Below the pieces are notes generated by a model. It searched no databases and was not told the DNA's origin. It was given only the letters and a program-made list of their open reading frames with translations. This document shows, piece by piece, positions 6,875-15,345 of a DNA stretch of 21,277 nt. Location: positions 1 to 21,277 of the forward strand of contig JADWMI010000001.1 in the NCBI GenBank assembly GCA_015767395.1, written 5' to 3'. The DNA comes from Bacteroidota bacterium (GTDB lineage Bacteria; Bacteroidota; Bacteroidia; Flavobacteriales; Flavobacteriaceae). A program made the translations under genes and the position numbers. Position 1 is the first letter of the stretch. Every line of letters begins with the position of its first letter.

Positions 6875-8716
6875 TTATCCTTTTCTTCGTGTTGAAGGTT
6901 TCGAGTTTCCAAAAGAGTTTTTGCTATCAGAGCGTTTTCTTCCAAATCCACTTGAATCTCCACCACCAGATTTACGATCTTTACTTCTTGGTCTTCCACC
7001 ACCACTTCTTGAGCGATTGCCGTCTCCACCTCTGTCACGTCTTCCTTCTCCGCCACCATCTCTTCTTCCGCCGCCACTTCTTCCAGTACGTTTCTTTTCG
7101 GTAATTTCGACGTTTACATTTCTTCCTTCAAAATCTACATCACCTTCTTGAAAGGCAGAAATTGTTTGATCTTGATAATTTTTATCTAATTCAAAAAATG
7201 AAAAAGTGTCTAAAATTTCAATTTGACCAATTTCAATATTTTTTGAGATTTGCTGATCGTTAATTAAACCAATTAATCTTGCTGGATTTAATTTGTCTTT
7301 TCTACCGATATTGATAAAGAAACGAGACATATTTTCATCATCTCTACGTTTTCCTCTTGAATCAGATCTGTCAGAACCTCTCATGCTATCACTGTCATTC
7401 AAGTCAGGAGCATTTTGGTAGTACGATAAAAATGTATTAAATTCTAACGAAACAAATCTTTTGATTAGCTCTTCACGGTCTAAACCTTCTAATTTTTCAT
7501 AAATAGATGGTAAGAAATCATTAATTTCAACATCATTTACTTTAATGTCATGAACTTTATCAATTAATTTTAATAATTGGTTTTGACAAATTTCTTTACC
7601 TGTTGGCACAGGAGTGCTTACAAATTGTTTGCCAATCATTCTTTCAATAGGGCGTAGTTTCCCTTTCTCTCTTCCAGTTACAATAGCAATTGAAATACCT
7701 TCTTTACCAGCACGTCCAGTTCTACCACTTCTATGCGTATAAGATTCTATTTGGTCCGGTAATTTGTGATTGATAACATGTGTTAGGTCTGTAACATCTA
7801 AACCTCTCGCCGCAACATCTGTAGCTACTAAAATTTGTAAAACTTTTTTACGAAATTTTCCCATTACACTATCACGTTGGGCTTGAGATAAATCTCCGTG
7901 AAGCGCATCAGCATTGTAACCATCTTTAATTAATTTATCAGCTACTTCTTGCGTTTCTCTACGAGTTCTACAAAAAATAATACTGTAAATATCAGGATTC
8001 ACATCAGCAATACGTTTTAATGCATTGTATCTGTTTCTTTCAGAAACCACATAATATTGATGTGATACTTGATCAGATCCTTTATTTTTTTCTCCAGAAG
8101 TAATTTCAACTGGGTTGGTCATGTAATTTTTAGCAATACTTTCTACCTCTCTTGGAAAAGTTGCTGAAAATAACAATGTTTGTTTGGTATCTGGGGTAAC
8201 GTCTAAAATTTTATCTAATTCATCTTTGAAACCCATGTTTAACATTTCATCAGCTTCATCCAAAACAAGCCACTCAACGTTAGACAATTTTAATTGTCTT
8301 CTGTTAATTAAATCAACAGTTCTTCCAGGTGTTCCAACTACAATGTGAACGCCTTTTTTAAGTTTTCTAATTTGATCTTCAATACTAGCACCACCGTAAA
8401 CAGCGGCTACTCTAAAACCTTTAACGTGTTTCGCAAACTCTTCAATGTTTTTGGCAATTTGCAAAGCCAATTCACGTGTTGGAGATAAAATAATAGCTTG
8501 TGTATCCTTACTTTCAATATCAATTTGTTCTAAAATTGGTAAACTAAAAGCGGCAGTTTTACCTGTTCCTGTTTGTGCAAAAGCTTTTAAATCGTCCTTT
8601 GAAGCTATAACTTGTGGAATAGATTTTTCTTGAATTTCTGTAGGGTTTTCATATCCCAAATCGGTAAGGGCCTTAATGATGTTTTCATTAAGTCCTAGGT
8701 CTTTAAATGTTGTCAT
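6875..8716 (-). CDS. DEAD-box RNA helicase with DbpA-like RNA-binding domain and RG-rich tail
   Basis: A 613-residue ATP-dependent RNA helicase of the DeaD/CshA type, which remodels structured RNA in ribosome assembly, decay or cold adaptation. Domains in order: Q motif (FKDLGLNENIIKAL, then PTEIQEKSIPQ, 4-35), motif I AQTGTGKT (47-54), PTRELALQ (79-86), TPGR (129-132), DEAD 153-156, SAT 184-186, motif IV-V region (CRTRRETQ, ALHGDLSQAQRD), and motif VI HRSGRTGR at 328-335. Residues about 465-540 match the DbpA-type RNA-binding domain (RFFINIGRKDKLNPARLIGLI). The last about 70 residues are Arg/Gly/Ser-rich, an unstructured RNA-binding tail. ATG at 8714-8716. Its promoter element TATCTTTG lies about 55 bases upstream, so it is probably monocistronic. 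Which helicase orthologue (CshA, DeaD or RhlE) is not certain. Confidence 0.95.
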   Translation of the reverse strand: MTTFKDLGLNENIIKALTDLGYENPTEIQEKSIPQVIASKDDLKAFAQTGTGKTAAFSLPILEQIDIESKDTQAIILSPTRELALQIAKNIEEFAKHVKGFRVAAVYGGASIEDQIRKLKKGVHIVVGTPGRTVDLINRRQLKLSNVEWLVLDEADEMLNMGFKDELDKILDVTPDTKQTLLFSATFPREVESIAKNYMTNPVEITSGEKNKGSDQVSHQYYVVSERNRYNALKRIADVNPDIYSIIFCRTRRETQEVADKLIKDGYNADALHGDLSQAQRDSVMGKFRKKVLQILVATDVAARGLDVTDLTHVINHKLPDQIESYTHRSGRTGRAGKEGISIAIVTGREKGKLRPIERMIGKQFVSTPVPTGKEICQNQLLKLIDKVHDIKVNDVEINDFLPSIYEKLEGLDREELIKRFVSLEFNTFLSYYQNAPDLNDSDSMRGSDRSDSRGKRRDDENMSRFFINIGRKDKLNPARLIGLINDQQISKNIEIGQIEILDTFSFFELDKNYQDQTISAFQEGDVDFEGRNVNVEITEKKRTGRSGGGRRDGGGEGRRDRGGDGNRSRSGGGRPRSKDRKSGGGDSSGFGRKRSDSKNSFGNSKPSTRRKG

Positions 8717-8770
8717 TCTGTATATATTATGATTTACAGATGCCCATCTATAAACCGGTTAAAAAACGTG

Positions 8771-8778
8771 CAAAGATA
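8771..8778 (-). promoter_or_regulatory. -7 promoter element TATCTTTG for the DEAD-box helicase
   Basis: The minus strand reads TATCTTTG, an exact TAnnTTTG match, with a TTG 15 bases upstream as a possible -33 element. The predicted leader is about 48 bases and contains the short palindrome AACCGGTT. A longer leader than at the neighbouring genes leaves room for post-transcriptional control, but no riboswitch fold is recognisable. Confidence 0.65.
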
Positions 8779-8812
8779 CGTTAATAATCGATGCAAGCGA
8801 TGAAAAAAAGAA

Positions 8813-10198
8813 TTATTGTATTTTATTTATTTCTGTACTTAAACTCTTGGAATCTAGAAAGGTAAATCCATTGTGTACTTTTCCTTTAGAATTTACAAGT
8901 ATTGTTCTTGGATATCGACTTGTTAAAAAGTTACTAGCGAAACTATCTGAAGGGAGTTTAAATTGATTATTTAAGTTCAATGTTTTTAATTTTGGCTCAT
9001 TTGAAATGTTTAGAAATGCTGGTTGCATTTGTATTCCAATAAATAGAATATTAGGATGTTTCTTTTCTAGGAAATGCACACGACTAACTAAATAGTCTAC
9101 CGACATATATTCGGTTGACCAAAAGTATATAAGAGTTTTACGATGTTTAATAACACTATTGATGTTGTTTGAAGAATTTTCGTAAGAAACGATATCAAAA
9201 TTGGGAAGTGAGTTCTTAATTTCAACAAATTTACTATCATTGACTAGGTTTTGAACCTGATTTATATATGCTTCGTTTGTGCAGTTTTTTAAGAAGATTG
9301 ATAATTTTTTATTATCAATTGTGCAGGTGTTTTGGGATTTTAAAAAGTCGTTAATTACAATTCTTTTTAATAATGTGTTTTTAATTTCCTCAGAACTAAT
9401 ATTTTCAATAACAGCATTCATAACGTTTATTGTAACATCACTTTTTGTGCTGTCTTGTTCTTTTAGTTGATGACTTAAATTATATAGGTAATTCATCAAA
9501 TAATTTTGATAAGGATAAAATGATAAAAGATTGTTTTCGTTTAAGTTGATATTATTTCTGTAACTGTAAAAGTTTTCCGAAACTTGAGGAAACTGATCGA
9601 GATGGTGTGCGTTTTTATGATAATAAGGATAAACTTCTTTTAATCTATATATTGGTAAATTTATGGCAACATTTGTCAAATGGTCAAATCCTTCGGAGAC
9701 AACTAATTCATTTTCAACAAATCCTTGGTAAATATTTTCTCTTTTCTGGGTCAATGAATCTAATTTAGATTGAAATGCATCTTCTCCTAATGTAAAATAC
9801 TGATACATTGCTTTTTCTTCATTTTCATTCTGTAAAAATAAATTAATTAAAAATTCGTTTTTACTACTTCCTTTTCCCGAAAATACAATAGATTCATCAA
9901 AGTCCCAGGTGTTTAAACGTACCAAGATGCTATCGGTAGGTTCTAAATAAATGTATTGGAATTCTAAGCCATGTTTAAAGGTATATAAGCCTTCGTCTAA
10001 GCTATTGTACTTTGCTAAAAATCTATTATCACTATTTAAACGGATGGTATCAATTACAATATCATCTTTTAAGAATAATACAAAATTTGTTCTTGGATTA
10101 AGAATCTCTCCACCAAAATAAGTTTCAGTTTTTTCTTTTACAGTTGGGGTGCAACCGAAAATAAAAATTGATAATATGAATGCTGTTAAATATTTCAT
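8813..10198 (-). CDS. Lipoprotein with a thioredoxin-like domain lacking the redox cysteines
   Basis: From the ATG at 10196-10198 this is a 461-residue lipoprotein (MKYLTAFILSIFIFGC, lipidated Cys16). A DUF4369-like N-terminal beta domain (about 25-110, GGEILNPRTNFVLFLKDD, then FQYIYLEPTDSILVRLN) and a helical middle lead into a C-terminal TlpA/thioredoxin-like domain (about 340-461) with KTLIYFWST, FIGIQ and the cis-Pro strand SRYPRTILVNSKGKV. At the position of the CxxC active site it has Tyr364-Met-Ser-Val367, so it cannot act as a thiol oxidoreductase. Location should be periplasmic or surface. The longer frame starting nine codons upstream begins upstream of the -7 element at 10216-10223 and disrupts the signal peptide, so I rejected it. 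Precise role unknown. Confidence 0.75.
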   Translation of the reverse strand: MKYLTAFILSIFIFGCTPTVKEKTETYFGGEILNPRTNFVLFLKDDIVIDTIRLNSDNRFLAKYNSLDEGLYTFKHGLEFQYIYLEPTDSILVRLNTWDFDESIVFSGKGSSKNEFLINLFLQNENEEKAMYQYFTLGEDAFQSKLDSLTQKRENIYQGFVENELVVSEGFDHLTNVAINLPIYRLKEVYPYYHKNAHHLDQFPQVSENFYSYRNNINLNENNLLSFYPYQNYLMNYLYNLSHQLKEQDSTKSDVTINVMNAVIENISSEEIKNTLLKRIVINDFLKSQNTCTIDNKKLSIFLKNCTNEAYINQVQNLVNDSKFVEIKNSLPNFDIVSYENSSNNINSVIKHRKTLIYFWSTEYMSVDYLVSRVHFLEKKHPNILFIGIQMQPAFLNISNEPKLKTLNLNNQFKLPSDSFASNFLTSRYPRTILVNSKGKVHNGFTFLDSKSLSTEINKIQ

Positions 10199-10215
10199 TG
10201 AAAATGGGTTGAAGC

Positions 10216-10223
10216 AAAAGTAC
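10216..10223 (-). promoter_or_regulatory. -7 promoter element TACTTTTG for the thioredoxin-like lipoprotein
   Basis: The minus strand reads TACTTTTG, an exact TAnnTTTG match, 17 bases before the ATG at 10198. It implies a leader of only about 13 bases and decides the start codon in favour of MKYLT. It faces the ABC-F promoter across the divergent 168-base region. Confidence 0.6.
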
Positions 10224-10332
10224 ATACTTGTTATTTGATCGCTTGTTAATAGGATGTTAAAAGTGGTGGCTGGTTGCGCAAATGAGTTAAAATTAACTTC
10301 ATTTTAACTGTTCTATACTGGATTGATTTTAT

Positions 10333-10340
10333 TACTTTTG
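10333..10340 (+). promoter_or_regulatory. -7 promoter element TACTTTTG for the ABC-F gene
   Basis: TACTTTTG matches TAnnTTTG exactly, 26 bases before the ABC-F ATG at 10367, implying a leader of about 22 bases. It is the same octamer used by the divergent lipoprotein gene 110 bases away. No convincing -33 TTG at 17-21 bases upstream. Confidence 0.6.
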
Positions 10341-10357
10341 CAAAAATTTAAAAATAA

Positions 10358-11992
<1,635 letters not shown>

Positions 11993-12016
11993 TTTATTTA
12001 GAAAAAATTCAATATA

Positions 12017-12052
12017 AAAAAAACAGGCTATTTTACAATAGCCTGTTTTTTT
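12017..12052. terminator. Bidirectional terminator between ABC-F and the sigma-factor operon
   Basis: A perfect 16-bp stem (arms 12017-12032 and 12037-12052, loop TTAC) with an A-run on one side and a T-run on the other. It serves the ABC-F gene on the plus strand and the sigma operon on the minus strand; the last codon position of the downstream gene's stop lies just inside one arm. Confidence 0.9.
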
Positions 12053-12509
12053 ATTGCCCTTTCATTCCTCTTCTTTTTCCGTATTCCTGTAACATTCTTC
12101 GATTAAAATCTTTTTCAGCCTTTTGAAGTTTTAGTATTTTTTTTGCGGAAAGAATTTTTGACAATTCGACCGTCATTTTGGTTTTATTTATTGAAATTTC
12201 CTGTTCCATTTTCAAGGATTCATCAATAAGTTTCTGGGCTTGTTCTTCAGAAACCTGATCAATGCCACCCAATGAATTAATTTTTCGGTGCATTCCAGCT
12301 TCTGTAGAAAATTTTAAGTTTTGAATTTTTTCAGCATATAAATTATATACAGGCCAGAATTTTTCAGCCTCAGCACTTGTTAAATCCAAGGCATCTGTAA
12401 GGTATGCCGTTTTTAAGAGTTTGATGTTTTCTCTTTTCATCTTTTGCTGAGCAAAAATAGTTGTTGTGATAAAAAGTAAAAACAATGTTAAGTGTAACGT
12501 TTTTTTCAT
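12051..12509 (-). CDS. Small secreted protein, Spy/CpxP-like, in the sigma-factor operon
   Basis: A 152-residue protein with a signal peptide (MKKTLHLTLFLLFITTTIFAQ, cleavage around FA-QQ). The mature part is almost entirely helical and charged: KLLKTAYLTDALDLTSAEAEKFWPVY, then EEQAQKLIDESLKMEQEISINKTKM, then LSAKKILKLQKAEKDFNRRMLQ. The two LT-x-x-[EQ]A/LS-like helices (LDLTSAEAEKFWPVY and ILSAKKILKLQ) resemble the LTxxQ motifs of periplasmic Spy/CpxP stress proteins. Flavobacterial relatives are often labelled 'sensor of ECF-type sigma factor' because of this gene order. It starts 11 bases after the putative anti-sigma gene stops. A periplasmic sensing or chaperone role is inferred from fold and context only. 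Confidence 0.7.
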   Translation of the reverse strand: MKKTLHLTLFLLFITTTIFAQQKMKRENIKLLKTAYLTDALDLTSAEAEKFWPVYNLYAEKIQNLKFSTEAGMHRKINSLGGIDQVSEEQAQKLIDESLKMEQEISINKTKMTVELSKILSAKKILKLQKAEKDFNRRMLQEYGKRRGMKGQ

Positions 12510-12520
12510 TTTAGTAAGAA

Positions 12521-13138
12521 TTAATTTTCATAAATGATTGCTTCTAAATCTTCTGTATACAAATAATCTAATACCTCTTCTTCTGAGATAGGTGCGCTCA
12601 TAATATTTGTAGGAATTTCAACTGATGAAAATGCCAAAGCCAGACTTTCACTGTTTATATCAACAAAACCATTGTCAATAAATTGTTCAATTTCGGAAGT
12701 TGCTAAAGAATCAAAAGTTATTGTTTTTTGATTGGTGTTTAAAATAAAAATAAGTAGGAGTGATGCTGCAATTGCGATTGGAGCAATATATGTTGTAAAT
12801 ATTTTTATAGAAAAAACGGCTTTAGGAGCTTTGACTTTATTTAGAACGCGGTCTTCAATCGTATCAAAATAATGGTCCGGTAATTCGAAGGCGTCTTTAT
12901 TCTTTAATTGCTTAGCTTTTATTTTGGTCAAAATTACATCTTCAATTTCTTCAAAATAATTTTCTGGAAGCTTAAAAGCTGAGGCCGTATCTTTTGGATA
13001 ATTTTTTTGGAGCATTAATTCTGAAATTACATTTTCTTCAACAGCATTCAAGTAATTTTGAGGAATTTCAAAACCTGTTCCCTTGCCTGAAATTTCACTT
13101 AAGATGGGTGCTATGATATGTAATTTATTTTTTTCCAT
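12521..13138 (-). CDS. Single-pass membrane protein with triple motif repeat, probable anti-sigma factor
   Basis: A 205-residue protein with a soluble N-terminal half, one membrane segment at about 113-133 (FTTYIAPIAIAASLLLIFIL) and an acidic C-terminal part of about 70 residues, presumably periplasmic. The N-terminal half has three copies of the same motif, F-x-[IL]-P-x2-Y-[LF]-x3-E-[DE]-x-[VI]-[IL], at residues 23-41, 55-73 and 84-102. It lies 20 bases after the ECF sigma factor and 11 before the secreted protein, the position and topology expected for an anti-sigma factor. I see no zinc-binding HxxxCxxC motif of classical ZAS anti-sigmas, so the family would be different. ATG at 13136-13138. 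Anti-sigma function is inference. Confidence 0.65.
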   Translation of the reverse strand: MEKNKLHIIAPILSEISGKGTGFEIPQNYLNAVEENVISELMLQKNYPKDTASAFKLPENYFEEIEDVILTKIKAKQLKNKDAFELPDHYFDTIEDRVLNKVKAPKAVFSIKIFTTYIAPIAIAASLLLIFILNTNQKTITFDSLATSEIEQFIDNGFVDINSESLALAFSSVEIPTNIMSAPISEEEVLDYLYTEDLEAIIYEN

Positions 13139-13158
13139 ATTTAACTATTAGACCTCTT

Positions 13159-13710
13159 TTATGTTGGAAGGTTTAATTTCAAGTATTTTTCAATTTTTTT
13201 TACAGCATGGAAATAAGATGCTTTTAAGGCGCCTTCAGAAGTTTCTAATATGTCTGACATTTCAGCATATTTAATTTCTTCAAAATACTTCATATTAAAT
13301 ACAAGTTGCTGCTTTTGGGGTAAAGTTACAATGGCTTTTTGTAAAAGTAACTGAATTTGATCCCCAGTATAATATTGGTCGCTTTCTAAATTATCAGCCA
13401 AGGTATGTTGTAATTCACTAATATCAACATGTTGTTTTTTTGCCTTTTTATTGAGAAAAGTAATGGATTCATTGGTAGCGATTCTATACATCCATGAAAA
13501 TAATTTACTTTTTTCATTAAAAGAATGAATGTTTTTAAAAACCTTTATAAATGTATTCTGAAGTACATCATCCGTATCGTCATGAGATAGTACGATTTTT
13601 CGAATGTGCCAATACAATCTTTCTTTGTACAACGACATTAAGTTGCGAAAAGCCATTTCCTGAGTGTCGGAATTTTTGAGTTGGGCAACTAATATTTGTT
13701 CGTCTATCAC
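13159..13710 (-). CDS. ECF-type RNA polymerase sigma factor
   Basis: A 183-residue sigma-70 family ECF protein that directs RNA polymerase to a dedicated promoter set. Region 2 (about 25-92) contains YKERLYWHIRKIVLSHDDTDDVLQNTFIKVFKNI and the promoter-melting segment KLFSWMYRIATNESITFL; region 4 (about 122-176) contains the helix-turn-helix TLPQKQQLVFNMKYFEEIKYAEMSDILETSEGALKASYFHAVKKIEKYL. Start is GTG at 13708-13710; there is no better in-frame ATG and the N-terminus fits ECF proteins. It heads a three-gene operon and is preceded by an AAAC-N16-CGTC sequence, so it probably drives its own transcription. No TAnnTTTG element is seen upstream. Confidence 0.93.
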   Translation of the reverse strand: MIDEQILVAQLKNSDTQEMAFRNLMSLYKERLYWHIRKIVLSHDDTDDVLQNTFIKVFKNIHSFNEKSKLFSWMYRIATNESITFLNKKAKKQHVDISELQHTLADNLESDQYYTGDQIQLLLQKAIVTLPQKQQLVFNMKYFEEIKYAEMSDILETSEGALKASYFHAVKKIEKYLKLNLPT

Positions 13711-13730
13711 TAAATATGTTTTTGTTGTTG

Positions 13731-13754
13731 GACGATAAAAATTAAAAAAGGTTT
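13731..13754 (-). promoter_or_regulatory. Candidate ECF autoregulatory promoter (AAAC-N16-CGTC)
   Basis: On the minus strand TTAAAC is followed after exactly 16 bases by CGTC, and the sigma-factor GTG begins 20 bases further on. This matches the general ECF promoter pattern (AAC at -35, CGTC at -10, spacing 16-17) known from other phyla. CGTC is unusual in such an AT-rich stretch. Positional fit is good; recognition by this sigma factor is inference. Confidence 0.45.
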
Positions 13755-13769
13755 AATCAATAGTATAAA

Positions 13770-15227
13770 TTATTTTTTTTGATCAAATTTTCTCCTGGAA
13801 TACCCAAACAATCTACCATCCTTTATGGTGTCAGCAATTCCCGTAGGAAGCATTTCTTCCCAACCGTGATTTCCTGCGGCAATCATATCCAGAATTGTTT
13901 TTGAAAAAACATTTAAAATTTCCGTATCATAATCTTTAATATCAACTACTTTTCCATTGTATTTAAAGAATTTATATAGCTCTTTCATACGTGGATGCAC
14001 TTTTAAGTTTTCACTTGTGACAATTTCTCCAGTTTTTGCATTTTTGAATGGATATAAATATACTTTTAAATCTTTAAAAAATAATTTACCGAAAGCTTCT
14101 AAAATACCTCCGCTTATATTGCGATAATATTTTTCATCAAATATTTGAATAAAACTAGATACACCCATTGCCAAGCCAATGCGAGCTTTGGTAAATTCAG
14201 AAAAATATTCAACTAATTTAAAATATTCTTGAAAATTGGTAATCATTACATTTTGTCCCAAAGAACATAGTAATTCCGCTCTGTCTAAAAAGTCTCTTTC
14301 ATTAATTCTACCATCTTCAGAGCTTAAATTTGTTAATGTAATTTCAAAAATAATTTTAGTGTTTTTTTTCTGAACTTTATTTTCATTTAGAAAAAGTTCT
14401 TCCGCCAATTTATACATATCCATATTTACCTTTGTTACGGGTCTAAAACTACCTCGTAAAGCCAATATGTTTGCTTTGTATAATTGTTGTGCAGGTAATA
14501 AATTGTTACCATCTGGTCCAAACATAACGGCATCTGTCATGCCGTTTTTAACCAATAATAAACTCATTAATCTATTGTCAACATAGGAGAATCGTGGTCC
14601 AGAGAAATTAATCATATCAATTTCAAGCTGAATTTCATGTAAATTATCGTATAATGATTTTAGGAGTTCCTTTGGTTTGTCATTTAAATAGTAGGCACCA
14701 TAAATTAAATTAACACCTAAAACACCTAAAGTTTCCTGTTGTAATTTTGCATCTGTTTCCTTAAAACGAACATGTAAAATAATTTCGTTGTAAGGCTCTA
14801 AGGGATCTAATTGAAAATTGATACCTACCCAACCATGTCCTTTAAAATTTTTAGCAAAATCTATTGTTGTAACTGTATTTGCATATGAAAAAAACATTTT
14901 TCCAGGATGTTCTTTCCTGTTTAATCGGTCTTCAATTAATTCAATTTCATAGGATAACATTCTCTTTAAACGGTCTTCAGTAACATAGCGACCTTCTTCT
15001 TCAGTGCCATAAACAGCATCTGAAAATTCTTTATCATAAGCACTCATTGCCTTTGCTATGGTTCCAGAAGCACCTCCTGCTCTAAAAAAATGACGTACTG
15101 TTTCTTGTCCAGCACCAATTTCAGCAAAAGTACCGTAGATATATTTGTTTAAATTAATTTTTAAAGCTTTTGCTTTGCTTGGAATAATGTCACTAATTTC
15201 AGTGTCACCTTTTAACTTAAGAGCCAT
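13770..15227 (-). CDS. Conserved protein of unknown function (sometimes mislabelled TonB-dependent receptor)
   Basis: From the ATG at 15225-15227 a 485-residue soluble-looking protein with no signal peptide and no membrane segment. I recognise the conserved N-terminal block YGTFAEIGAGQETVRHFFRAGGASGTIAKAMSAYD (split here: AEIGAGQETVRHFFRAGG near 35-52, then SGTIAKAMSAYDKEFSD), the GHGWVGINFQLDPLEPYNEI block near 130-150, and QQETLGVLGVNLIYGAYY near 163-180. A similar protein occurs in several bacterial phyla and often carries contradictory names. It lacks a plug, beta-barrel or TonB box, so a receptor role is not supported. The C-terminal half (about 280-485) is well conserved-looking but unassigned. 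It stands alone, with its own -7 element. A TTG two codons upstream is the less likely start. Confidence 0.8.
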   Translation of the reverse strand: MALKLKGDTEISDIIPSKAKALKINLNKYIYGTFAEIGAGQETVRHFFRAGGASGTIAKAMSAYDKEFSDAVYGTEEEGRYVTEDRLKRMLSYEIELIEDRLNRKEHPGKMFFSYANTVTTIDFAKNFKGHGWVGINFQLDPLEPYNEIILHVRFKETDAKLQQETLGVLGVNLIYGAYYLNDKPKELLKSLYDNLHEIQLEIDMINFSGPRFSYVDNRLMSLLLVKNGMTDAVMFGPDGNNLLPAQQLYKANILALRGSFRPVTKVNMDMYKLAEELFLNENKVQKKNTKIIFEITLTNLSSEDGRINERDFLDRAELLCSLGQNVMITNFQEYFKLVEYFSEFTKARIGLAMGVSSFIQIFDEKYYRNISGGILEAFGKLFFKDLKVYLYPFKNAKTGEIVTSENLKVHPRMKELYKFFKYNGKVVDIKDYDTEILNVFSKTILDMIAAGNHGWEEMLPTGIADTIKDGRLFGYSRRKFDQKK

Positions 15228-15246
15228 TTTCAATTTTTTAGTAGCA

Positions 15247-15254
15247 CAAAATTA
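15247..15254 (-). promoter_or_regulatory. -7 promoter element TAATTTTG for the 485-residue conserved protein
   Basis: The minus strand reads TAATTTTG, an exact TAnnTTTG match, 19 bases before the ATG at 15227, implying a leader of about 14 bases. It lies between that ATG and the terminator of the transhydrogenase operon, so the conserved-protein gene is a separate transcription unit. Confidence 0.6.
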
Positions 15255-15289
15255 GTGAATTTTGAGGTGACGGCTATTTTTAAAAAAAG

Positions 15290-15322
15290 AAAGAGGGTAA
15301 AACCGTAGTATTTACCCTCTTT
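15290..15322 (-). terminator. Terminator of the transhydrogenase operon
   Basis: A 12-bp perfect stem (AAAGAGGGTAAA at 15290-15301, TTTACCCTCTTT at 15311-15322, nine-base loop) lies 23 bases past the pntB stop on the minus strand. In that direction the stem is followed by CTTTTTTTA, a usable T-run. Confidence 0.85.
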
Positions 15323-15345
15323 TTATGATATTCTTAAAATATGTA

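Noticed and set aside
6826..7151. Overlapping reading frames on both strands of the helicase 3' end
   Set aside because: They mirror the repetitive Arg/Gly/Ser-rich tail of the DEAD-box protein; their compositions (Glu/Val-rich or Pro/Leu/Arg-rich) follow from the repeat and show no domain.
13770..15227. TonB-dependent receptor annotation
   Set aside because: No signal peptide, TonB box, plug or barrel strands; the length is also too short for such a receptor.
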